Positions 51,198 to 59,417 of a stretch of DNA of 64,000 bases are shown piece after piece. Below the pieces are notes generated by a model. The model did no database searches. It was not told the origin of the DNA and saw only the letters and a list, made by a program, of their open reading frames with translations. Numbering within the stretch: the first letter of the stretch is position 1; each line of letters begins with the position of its first letter. Position numbers and translations under genes: made by a program. The stretch is taken from NCBI GenBank assembly GCA_015039365.1, contig WION01000059.1:62001-126000 (forward strand). Direction: 5' to 3'. This DNA comes from Amanita rubescens. Taxonomy: Eukaryota; Basidiomycota; Agaricomycetes; Agaricales; Amanitaceae.

Positions 51198-54100
51198 TCA
51201 GCATTCTTCGGCGTCGGAGCCGTCATCTGTGAGCTCTGCGTCGTCGAAACCACCATCTCCGCCGTCAGCGGAGAGGGTTTCATCAGGCGGCTCGTGTGTC
51301 ATCGTATATAGCTCCCTGTCTGTCATATTAATTAATTTTTGAAGTCTCTCACCGGATTGTATTCTACGCGGGTGGTATGGGATTAAACGCTTAGCTGCAT
51401 ATCTTAGCTTGGAAAGGGATCCGTCGGTTTCTGCGAGTATAAATGATCCTCCCTGAGTCTTTCTGATGACGACCATTGGTCCGAGGTAGCGGGTTTTGGT
51501 CTTGCGGTCGAGCTCCATGTCGATCTTATTATTGCGGACTAGAACGAGGTCTCCTTTATCGAATTGGAAGGATCGGATGGTGTGGCGGAAGCGCGATTCA
51601 AGTTTGCGGACCGCATTGAGACGTGACTGATATACTTCATCTTTGATGCGTTCCAAGTCGGCGGGTCGCTTCTGAAGTTGTCGGGCGCGAAATGCAAGAA
51701 GGTCATCCGTCGTCAGCTCGGCGCTAATAGGTGGACATAGGTACGTAGCCTGGGATATGTCAAGCGGAAACGTCGGCTCTACTCCGTGCGCAATGAAAAA
51801 GGGACTGTAACCAGTGGACGGGTGTACGGTGATACGTTCTGCCCAGAAGACGGAGGCTGCTACTTGGCTCCATTTTGATTCCTGTCCGTCGGCCGCTTTA
51901 ACAAGTGACTCCCGAACTCCACGATGTCGGCGCTCGATGATACCGTTAGCCTGTGAGTTATACGGCGAGATCCTGATGTGGTTAATGCCGTATCGTTGTC
52001 GGAGGATATCCAAGGCGGCAATATAAGGTGTTCCGTTGTCGGTGACTATGCATTCGACGGCGCCATGTCTGCAGAGGATGTCTTCGAATATGAACTTTGC
52101 AATTCCTTCGGCTTTCTCGTTTCGTAGCATCCTATATTCGGGCCAGGCCGATAGAGAGCAGCGGGCATGCGTGATATATGAGTAACCGCCGGAGGAGGGC
52201 ATCTTCATAGTGTCTATGTGGATATTGCGGAAGAGACCTCCGGGCTCCGGCACGGTCGGCGGGATGTGGAAGCGCTGAACGTTTCTTATTTGGCATGCGT
52301 GACAGGTGCGGACGTACCATCTAATGTCGGGCTCAAGCGATGGCCACCAGAATCGGTCGCGGACTCGTGCGCTAGTGGCAAAAATGCCTTTATGACCTGT
52401 ATCGTCGTGGGCCTCCTGAACAATCTCTAACCTCTTCGTGTCGTCTAGTATTACCAGCTTATGGCGGCGGTGTTTGTCGCGGCGCCAGAGCCTATCACCT
52501 TGGACGAAGAAGCGCTTTACTTTGCCCATCCAGTGGCGGAATCGTTCTTCATCCATATCTATCGGCCGTAGCGGATTGTCGAGGAACTCCTGAATTTTGA
52601 AAATTTCGGCGTCGCGGGAGAGCTGTTTGTCGGAGCGGGGGAAGGGGTCGGAGTCCGTTGTTGTCGACCAGGCAGAGGCCTTATTGTGTAGGACGTCCCA
52701 GTTAGCCGCCTGTATACAGAATCCGTTAGCTTCATCAATCCAGTCGTCGGGATCGGAGTCATCGGGCGGATCGTCGTCTTCTGCGCGGCGTCGTCGAGAA
52801 AGCCCGTCGGCTGGGGTGTGATCTTTACCGGGCACGTGTCGGAGGCGGAAATCAAACAAGAGGATGCCAGCGATCCATCTATTGATCGTGTTGTTAGGCT
52901 GTATATCGGGGTTATTGATCATTCCTTTAATGTATTTCGCGTCCACCTCAACGACGAAGTTCTTAAGTCCGATAATGAATATTTTGGCCTCCCGAAGGGC
53001 GCGGAATAAACCGTAAAGTTCCAGTTTGGCCTGCGAATATCGTGCTTCTCGGTCGTTTAGTGTGATAGATCCGTAGCGGTTAGGGTAGCGGTTTCCGTCG
53101 TCGCCTATTTGGGAGAGATAGTATCCGACAGCATGGGCGGACGTGTCGACTGCTAGAATAGACTCGTTTTCTGACTCGTAGTCGAGGGCGCGAATAGCGG
53201 AGCAATTGGCGGCGAGCTTCTTAAGACTGTTGAAAGCTTCGATGTGGCGATCGGTGAATTCGAAGGTGGTCTTCCATTTGAGGAGGGCGGTGAGCAATGG
53301 CGCGTGCAGAGTGTAATCCTTGAGGTAAATGCGTACAGTCCCTATGGTTCCTAAGAATCCGCGAACGTCGGAGATGTTTTGAGGGATCGGCCACTTGGCT
53401 ATTTTAGAGACTCTATCGTCGTCGGGGAGGCGGCCTTCGTACGTGCATTTGTGTCCTAGAACTATCGCTTCGGGAGTGCAGAAAAAGGACTTCTTTCCTG
53501 AGAAGGTTCCGCCGGCGTGCTTAATGCGTTGGATGACCCTGTTGATGTTTTGTAAGTGTTCCCAAACGAAGCGGCGGATTCCGGTGTTATCGGGGATGGT
53601 CTCAAACGTGCCGTCGGGTAACTCGTAACGTGTTTTCGGTCCTTTGCAGGGGCAATCGTCGATAAACGGCTTGGTAACGTGTGGGATTTCGTCCTGTAAA
53701 ATGAAGGTAACGTCACCGTGGAAGATTTGCATAGAGTTCGTATATCCCATCGGTATGGAAGTGAGGCGGAACGTGCCAAGGGGCGTCTGGAAGGTGGTCA
53801 AGTCCCGGGACTCAGGCGCAAGGCGACGCTGGTCAAATCCGACGAATAGATCGAACATTCCGAAGCATGAGTATCCGCCGAATGATTCCGCTAAAAGTTC
53901 AATGTTCGGCGGCTGGGCGGCGTCTTTGATAGTAACGGCGTTAAGCGGCTGGAGGTCGTGGACGATGCGGAGGGATTTTCCATCTTTTTTGAAGACGCAG
54001 AACCATCTGGAGCGGTAGGAAGAGTTAGACGGCTCGTATACACCAGAAGCGATCTTATCTTTGATAATTTTGACGATCTCGTTGTATTTTCCTGGCGGAA

Positions 54101-54968
54101 TCGGAATATTTCTGAGTACCCAAGGCACGTGTTCTATTGTCGGAATGATGACCGGGTCGAAGTAGTCGTTACTGAATTTTCCTTTCTCTTGTTCCGTCCA
54201 GGCGAAGCCTTGTTCATGAATTCGGATTAGGTGGTGTACTAGCTTCTCTTCTTCTTCGGTTAAAAAGCCGTCTGGGTTGATATTCTGCTGTTTCATGCGC
54301 TCTTCGGTGTATCGTTCCCCTGGTGTGAATGCGGGCGGATGTGTCGGAAGCGTGGGCAGATCGGCTAGCGGATCGGACGGAATGCGGCGGATAATGCGGA
54401 ATTTTTCTGGCAGCGTAGTGGCGACAGGCTTAGTTCGGTTGGCGACCTTTTTGTATGCTTTCTTGCTCGCAGCGAGAATTTCAGCAGATGAGATAAAATT
54501 AATTTCGATAGACGTAGTAGCTATATGTCCGATGCAAGGAATTAAGGAGTCACCAACCATCCTCGGCGCTGTTAACATTTCCCCAAAGTGTCCGTCACTG
54601 AGCTGGTATGGGTTCTTGTCGGCTCCGACAGTGTAAACGTGGAGGTGCTGCGTGTCGGCTAGGTAAGCGGAGGAATGGTAGTCGTCGACTTCAATATTAA
54701 GGGTAGCGATTGTAGCGGAAGCGAATGTTTCTTTATTAGTGTCGTGTGTGTGCTTGATATCTGTATGTACTGTCGTCGGGCTCGTATGAACATTGTCGGA
54801 GGTTGTCGGGTCGGGAGGCGGGTCGGGCGGTAGTGGCGGAATGTCTTGTCGTCTTGGAGGCGATTCATCGACTACTAAAAACCCAAGCTGACATGATGGG
54901 TACAGGCGCGGTTCTTGTTGGTGCGTGGCCTCGTGGTCAGGACTGCTGTCGCTCTTGTCTCTGGACAT
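51198..54968 (-). CDS. gypsy-3 Pol: RT, RNase H, integrase
   Basis: 1256-codon frame whose start is not an initiator: it is entered from gag by a minus-1 shift, so the first residues before LGFLVVDES are probably not translated from this frame. The RT has FIDD (residues 435-438) in place of YxDD, followed by CPCKGP. RNase H: AVDTSAHAVGYYLSQ, KLELYGLFRALREAK, VEVDAKYI, GKDHTPADGLSRR. Integrase: HHCC (HDDTGHKG ... CHACQ), D919, D977 and E1012, which is DD34E rather than DD35E. No chromodomain; the acidic C-terminus ends DGSDAEEC. This belongs to a divergent fungal Ty3 lineage. Confidence 0.94.
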   Translation of the reverse strand: MSRDKSDSSPDHEATHQQEPRLYPSCQLGFLVVDESPPRRQDIPPLPPDPPPDPTTSDNVHTSPTTVHTDIKHTHDTNKETFASATIATLNIEVDDYHSSAYLADTQHLHVYTVGADKNPYQLSDGHFGEMLTAPRMVGDSLIPCIGHIATTSIEINFISSAEILAASKKAYKKVANRTKPVATTLPEKFRIIRRIPSDPLADLPTLPTHPPAFTPGERYTEERMKQQNINPDGFLTEEEEKLVHHLIRIHEQGFAWTEQEKGKFSNDYFDPVIIPTIEHVPWVLRNIPIPPGKYNEIVKIIKDKIASGVYEPSNSSYRSRWFCVFKKDGKSLRIVHDLQPLNAVTIKDAAQPPNIELLAESFGGYSCFGMFDLFVGFDQRRLAPESRDLTTFQTPLGTFRLTSIPMGYTNSMQIFHGDVTFILQDEIPHVTKPFIDDCPCKGPKTRYELPDGTFETIPDNTGIRRFVWEHLQNINRVIQRIKHAGGTFSGKKSFFCTPEAIVLGHKCTYEGRLPDDDRVSKIAKWPIPQNISDVRGFLGTIGTVRIYLKDYTLHAPLLTALLKWKTTFEFTDRHIEAFNSLKKLAANCSAIRALDYESENESILAVDTSAHAVGYYLSQIGDDGNRYPNRYGSITLNDREARYSQAKLELYGLFRALREAKIFIIGLKNFVVEVDAKYIKGMINNPDIQPNNTINRWIAGILLFDFRLRHVPGKDHTPADGLSRRRRAEDDDPPDDSDPDDWIDEANGFCIQAANWDVLHNKASAWSTTTDSDPFPRSDKQLSRDAEIFKIQEFLDNPLRPIDMDEERFRHWMGKVKRFFVQGDRLWRRDKHRRHKLVILDDTKRLEIVQEAHDDTGHKGIFATSARVRDRFWWPSLEPDIRWYVRTCHACQIRNVQRFHIPPTVPEPGGLFRNIHIDTMKMPSSGGYSYITHARCSLSAWPEYRMLRNEKAEGIAKFIFEDILCRHGAVECIVTDNGTPYIAALDILRQRYGINHIRISPYNSQANGIIERRHRGVRESLVKAADGQESKWSQVAASVFWAERITVHPSTGYSPFFIAHGVEPTFPLDISQATYLCPPISAELTTDDLLAFRARQLQKRPADLERIKDEVYQSRLNAVRKLESRFRHTIRSFQFDKGDLVLVRNNKIDMELDRKTKTRYLGPMVVIRKTQGGSFILAETDGSLSKLRYAAKRLIPYHPRRIQSGERLQKLINMTDRELYTMTHEPPDETLSADGGDGGFDDAELTDDGSDAEEC

Positions 54969-56677
54969 GTGATGGTAATATCTTGGCCTCCGTCGGTGTA
55001 ATCGCGTGTAATGGCGGATAGGAGCGTATGGAATGGTCGGCCGAGCAAGACTTCATACGGCGCGTCTTCTACTATGTGTGCCTGTACCCTGATCGTTATT
55101 CCGCCTACTGTCATGCTGAGATTGGCGATACCCAAAGTCCAACTGGACGAGCTGTTGGCTGTTTCCATCATGATTCTGCGTGTCGGAGCGTACTGTGCGC
55201 CGGAGAGCTGCCATTTGTCTTTTCTGATGACGATGATCTGAGATCCGTTGTCGATAACACATTCGCATTTCACGTTTCCGTCGAAAATTCCATCAACTGC
55301 GCGGAGCGACTCGATAGGCCTCGTGGATGCCATAAGGACTTCAGCCTCATCGTGTGTCTCAGGTTCGGTTTCATCGGAGATAACTTCTACCTCATTGGCG
55401 GAGGCTGGATCGACACGTTTATTGGTTACTAATTGGCGGAGCTCTTTCTGGACGGACGGCGATAGCGCTAGGATATCTTTGGCGGTTATAGAGACGGGAA
55501 GGCTGAGCAAGTGATCAACGATGCGTTTCGGGGTGGCAATGTCGTCGATGGGTGTGCGATATTTGAACGCGGGTGTGTCCTTCTCTTTGCCTTTAGACGT
55601 GGAGGCGGATGAGGAAGTCGCGGCGGGAATGGGCGGAACGGGCGGAATGGTCTGCTTAGATCTAGGTAAGGCTGTTGTCTGTCGGGCGGTATAAATGTCG
55701 GCGGCGTCGGAGGCTTCTGTAGCAAAGACCTCTAGCAAGTTGGTCGATGCAGATGTCGGAGGTGCGGGGGCGCCAAGGGGTGTCCTGTTAGTCCCTGTTG
55801 CAGGGTTGCCAGTGGTAGCTATTTGGTGCCATCGATCGATTTTCTCCTTCACACCTCTCCCTGGGCCTGTCGGTTCCGATCCATCGGGCAGCTGTATTCG
55901 TCCATCAATGCGTCGACACTTATTGGATCGGATATATTCTTCCAGGGTCGGGCAGTAGTTAAAGGTGTGTCCGTTGCCCCGGCAGAAGGTACAGTCGTTC
56001 CATGGCCGATCGTAGCGCTGTCCCTCATTGCGTGGCGGAGGTGTGGTTGTCGTCGGAGGTGATCTAGCAGGCATGGTCGCGGCCATTAAAGCGATGACAG
56101 GGCGGGAGGAAATGACAAACTCCGCAGCATTGAATATATCGGCTAATTCATATCCTTCGTCAGGGCGGACGTCGGGGTGCTTGATAGTAAGGCGGGTAGT
56201 GATATCGGATCGGTATTCACCAGGGAATGAAGAGATAAACATAAGCCCCGCTTCGCGTCGGGTCATTGTGCTTTTATTGACCAAGAATCCAGCCGTCTCA
56301 GAGAATTCTCGGTGAAACTCGCCCAGCGCTGGTCCCGTCATGGTATGTTTAGCTTGGAACGTGCTGCTGATCGATTGCAACGCGGCTATAGTGTGGCGGT
56401 TCTCAGGCTTCGCTTCGGGGTACAATTTGGTAATGGCTGTTTTAAATGCTTCCCATGATGTTTTATCGGCTAGCGCATCGCGTGTAGTTTTCCATAGCCC
56501 TGATGATTTTTCGTCTGTGTAATAGACCGCCCATTTAACGATTTCGTCGGATTTGTCGCGATTAAGGCATATAAGCTCTACGTCATCAAGATATCGATCT
56601 AAGTTGGTTGCCACGCCGTCGAAACGCGGAGCCTCCTTGCTAGAGCGGATGGGCATATGAGTCGGCTGGCTGGACAT
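54875..56677 (-). CDS. gypsy-3 Gag with C-terminal protease
   Basis: 600 codons from the first ATG at 56,677. Retrotransposon Gag core at about residues 15-190 (FDGVATNLDRYLDDVE onward), zinc knuckle CTFCRGNGHTFNYC (229-242), a Pro/Thr-rich linker and an aspartic protease with CVIDNGSQ (D476; Asn replaces the usual Thr/Ser) and VLLGRPF. Protease in the gag frame is uncommon among Ty3 elements. The frame stays open for 208 codons upstream of the ATG, to 57,301. The stop TAG (54,875-54,877) follows the slippery heptamer. Confidence 0.92.
   Translation of the reverse strand: MSSQPTHMPIRSSKEAPRFDGVATNLDRYLDDVELICLNRDKSDEIVKWAVYYTDEKSSGLWKTTRDALADKTSWEAFKTAITKLYPEAKPENRHTIAALQSISSTFQAKHTMTGPALGEFHREFSETAGFLVNKSTMTRREAGLMFISSFPGEYRSDITTRLTIKHPDVRPDEGYELADIFNAAEFVISSRPVIALMAATMPARSPPTTTTPPPRNEGQRYDRPWNDCTFCRGNGHTFNYCPTLEEYIRSNKCRRIDGRIQLPDGSEPTGPGRGVKEKIDRWHQIATTGNPATGTNRTPLGAPAPPTSASTNLLEVFATEASDAADIYTARQTTALPRSKQTIPPVPPIPAATSSSASTSKGKEKDTPAFKYRTPIDDIATPKRIVDHLLSLPVSITAKDILALSPSVQKELRQLVTNKRVDPASANEVEVISDETEPETHDEAEVLMASTRPIESLRAVDGIFDGNVKCECVIDNGSQIIVIRKDKWQLSGAQYAPTRRIMMETANSSSSWTLGIANLSMTVGGITIRVQAHIVEDAPYEVLLGRPFHTLLSAITRDYTDGGQDITITCPETRATAVLTTRPRTNKNRACTHHVSLGF
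54878..54884 (-). promoter_or_regulatory. Minus-1 frameshift heptamer G GGT TTT
   Basis: Read in the gag frame the codons are TTG GGT TTT TAG. Slippage of one base moves translation into the pol frame (LGF then LVVDES). It fits the X XXY YYZ rule exactly and sits next to the gag stop. Confidence 0.8.
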
Positions 56678-57330
56678 GATAGGAGGTGGCGGCGGTGGCG
56701 GAGTAGATGGTCTGCTTGGTGGTGGTGTCGGAGTAGACGGTCTGCTTGGCGGCGGAGACGGAGTAGATGGTCTGCTTGGCGGCGGAGGCGGAGTATTTGG
56801 TCTGGTTGGCGGGAGCGACTTAACTGATGGTGTAAGCGATGGAAGTGGCGAAGATTCTTGTGCGTTGACTAGCGCAGATAGGGACGGAGCAGTAGATTCG
56901 TCGCTTAGGCTTGGCGTCCGCTCTCTTGGGCAATCGAAATTAACTGGTAAAGGCGACGGCTGTGTTGATTGATACGGCGGAAAATCAGTAGGTTCGGGAG
57001 ATTGCCTAGATGAAGACGGAAAGGATCCTGGGAGTGATTGGCTATCTTCGTCTGTCTGTACGGAGCTCGAAAACAGGAGGGACTGAAGCTGTGCACTAGA
57101 GAATATCGGCAGGAGGCTTCTATGGGGTGTCTGTGGAAGCGGCGGTGTGGCGGATTCAACTGGTGTCGGAGGTGGGGCAGCTGTTGGCGGAACCGGCGGC
57201 GGTCTAAAACGTGGCCTACGTTGCGGACCTAACTGAGCAGGGAACCTCTCGTTGGCCTTTTTGGCTGCCTCTCGTTTCGAGGTTATGACGTGAAAACCTT
57301 CCTAAGGAACCCCTCGCGGTGGGCTCCAGG

Positions 57331-57902
57331 TGAAACGTGTGAGAAGGGCGTGCGATGTACTTGTCCGCCCAAAGGGGTCCGAAGGAAAGGCTTAACAAAT
57401 GGGATCGTACGGAGTACGGAGACGGAGGGTTCGACGGTGACGGAGTAAACCCGCAATGCAAACGGACGCAAGTCCGACGAAGATGCGTCGCAGCGGAAGA
57501 TTGTCGGACAAGTGCGAAGGCGTACGACGGTGACGGAGTGAACCCGCGACGTAAAGGAACGTGAGTGCAACGAAGTTGCGACGGAGAGATATCAAACGGA
57601 TGCGGAGGAGTGAAGGGCAGTATATTCGATGTCCATACAGTACAATGAAGCCGTATATAAACTAATATGCACGAGGCGCACTCACCGCAATCATCCTGAG
57701 CTCCTCCGATGGTCCGTGCGCGTATGCGGATTGCCTTGCTGTATGAATATGTCGAGTCGGCGGGTTGAGCCCTTGGCATCGTGTACGGGTGTCGAGGCGC
57801 GAAGGTTTAAGTGCGTCGGAATGCTCCGACGGATATCTCCGATGTCGGAATATCGGGCCGCGGATGCCTGCTGCACAACGTAACCGGAATCGGTACGTTA
57901 CA
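57331..57902 (-). repeat. gypsy-3 5' LTR
   Basis: 572 bp, one base different from the 3' copy. Two bases inside the element, the minus strand reads TGGAGCCCACCGCGAGGGG (57,310-57,328), a possible tRNA-type primer site; I cannot name the tRNA. Confidence 0.95.
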
Positions 57903-58936
57903 CCGGGCGTCGGATCGCGTCGGCGCGTGGGAGCGCATGGAGGTAGAGTAGACATAGGAGGAATTGCAGTAGCAAGATGATGATCCTCAGAGGCATGTTT
58001 ACCTCGGCAGTGGATGCAACGGCTGTAACGGTGAGGGCGTTGGTTGGCGGCATTGGTCATACTGCGGGTCGTAGGTCGTCGAGCAGGCGGAGTGTCGTGT
58101 CGTCGAGTAGTGGGGACAGGAATATTCCAGACTCCGTGGCGAATAACGGTGGTGGTTGGGGGTGATGCGGATCGAGGAGGAGGAGGAGCCTTCTTATCTC
58201 GTTTCGGTTCTTCCTCAATGAGATCGCCTGTTGTACGGATTCGGCGATGAAGATCGAGATCACTGATCGCATTATTGATCTGCGCAATGTGGTCGCTAGT
58301 GAGTTGATGCAAGGGAACTCCATCTGCGAATTCGGTTGTAGTCCATTCTGTGTCTCCTTGGATACTGGACAAGAGGTCTCGGATCTTTCCGGTGAGGCAC
58401 CAGATTTCTCTCGATTTACGATCTGTCTCCATAATGCATCTAGTTGCTCGGTGTCGGTCGGGTGTAGCTTCGGTAGCGCGAAACCAATGGTTGACAGCGA
58501 TGCGGTTATTCTGATCATGGGGCTGTATTTTTAGTCCAAACCTTTGATCGTCAATGCTTTCTATAGCAAGGATGATATAGCGCTCGATGTCAGCTGTGAG
58601 GAGTCGTCGTAATAGATCTATCGCCAGTTGATCCAGGTTTCCTCCTTTCGGATGAACGTCTTCCCAGTATAGTGACGTAACGTTTACAAACGTTTCGATT
58701 AAATCGGCACAATGATAATTGTACTGATCTCGGGCTTGACCGGCAAGGGTAGTGGCGGTTCGGAAGTCCATGAGAAGTCGCCAGACTCGAGCTATCCTTT
58801 CTTGGTCAAAGACGTCGACTTGTAGTCTAGCGGCGTTACAGATCAGAGTGATGCGGTCTCTAACCTTGGTGTAAGTAGTAATTCCGTGATAACTGAGATA
58901 GAGATCGGGGGTGGTTCGTATGATGGAGCCAGCCAT
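57903..58936 (-). CDS. gypsy-4 post-pol ORF C, N-terminal part, interrupted by gypsy-3
   Basis: 345 codons up to the insertion; the ATG at 58,936 (MAGSIIRTTPDLYLSYHG) lies inside ORF B. The product is helical and Leu/Ile-rich for 200 residues (DQERIARVWRLLMDF, LLRRLLTADIERYIILAI), then Pro/Thr/Arg-rich with a CIHCRGKHASEDHH cluster that could bind zinc. With the distal 80 codons it would be about 425 residues. The residues read after 57,903 up to 57,662 come from the gypsy-3 LTR and are not native. It occupies the position of env in retroviruses, but I see no signal peptide or fusion-protein features. Confidence 0.65.
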
Positions 58937-59385
58937 ATCGCGGTTAGTCCCATCTGTACCGTGACTCTGGTCGTTGCCTCGAATAGATTCGTTATGAGGT
59001 TGAGTCGAAGCGTGACCGGCAGATACCGTCTCTCTATGTAAGGTAACGCTAATGTCTTCAGCGTTTCTAGGTGGGATCGGTCAGCTATTGCGATCTTCCG
59101 TAATTCGTCCAGGTACAGCCAGAGTTTCTGATGTTCTGTGATGGGTTTCCTGGGTTTCGGTGGGAGTGATCGGGATCGTTTGAGACGAGGTCTGATCGGA
59201 AGATCTGTAGGGAACATCAATGAAGTCGTTCGGGTCAGTGTCTTCTTCGTCGGTGTCGGTGGTATGAAGAACGAGTCGAGGTCGGTGGGGTTCAGTGAGA
59301 GTGGTGAGTCGGGTGTCGGTGTTCTCTCCAGCGTAGAATTCAGACCAGGGGAAGCGCTGAACGGCGTCGGTGGTGTCGTTTCCAT
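58843..59385 (-). CDS. gypsy-4 post-pol ORF B, 180 aa
   Basis: Frame between pol and ORF C, overlapping both ORF A and ORF C. The N-terminal half is Thr/Pro-rich and basic (TPTKKTLTRTTSL, RPRLKRSRSLPPKPRKP); the C-terminal half is helical (HQKLWLYLDELRKIAIADRS). B and C may be parts of one protein joined by a frame change or splice that I could not place. Confidence 0.5.
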   Translation of the reverse strand: METTPPTPFSASPGLNSTLERTPTPDSPLSLNPTDLDSFFIPPTPTKKTLTRTTSLMFPTDLPIRPRLKRSRSLPPKPRKPITEHQKLWLYLDELRKIAIADRSHLETLKTLALPYIERRYLPVTLRLNLITNLFEATTRVTVQMGLTAIWLAPSYEPPPISISVITELLLTPRLETASL

Positions 59386-59416
59386 TTTGCATAATAACTT
59401 GGTATGTGAATGACAT
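59081..59416 (-). CDS. gypsy-4 post-pol ORF A, 111 aa
   Basis: The ATG at 59,416 follows the pol stop by one base (TGAaATG), suggesting coupled translation. It starts MSFTYQVIMQNGND and contains an acidic stretch (TDEEDTDPNDFID). Overlaps ORF B in another frame. No recognised domain. Confidence 0.45.
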   Translation of the reverse strand: MSFTYQVIMQNGNDTTDAVQRFPWSEFYAGENTDTRLTTLTEPHRPRLVLHTTDTDEEDTDPNDFIDVPYRSSDQTSSQTIPITPTETQETHHRTSETLAVPGRITEDRNS

Positions 59417-59417
59417 T

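Larger units (their letters stand above)
49238..57902 (-). mobile_element. Ty3-type retrotransposon (gypsy-3) with an antisense accessory gene
   Basis: 572-bp LTRs at 49,238-49,809 and 57,331-57,902 with one visible base difference (about 49,761 versus 57,854), flanked by a 4-bp duplication ccgg (49,234-49,237 and 57,903-57,906). Minus-strand order: Gag plus protease, then Pol with RT, RNase H and integrase. An oppositely oriented, three-exon gene lies between pol and the 3' LTR. There is no chromodomain. The element is nested in gypsy-4. Confidence 0.95.

Noticed and set aside
56676..56972. Plus-strand Gly-rich frame (GGGVDGLLGGG repeats)
   Set aside because: It is the antisense shadow of the Pro-rich upstream extension of the gypsy-3 Gag frame.
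58843..58960. A 67-nt GTACAG...CTCAG intron joining gypsy-4 ORFs B and C
   Set aside because: The junction does not land in the ORF C frame, and the CTAAC element is only 12 nt from the donor.
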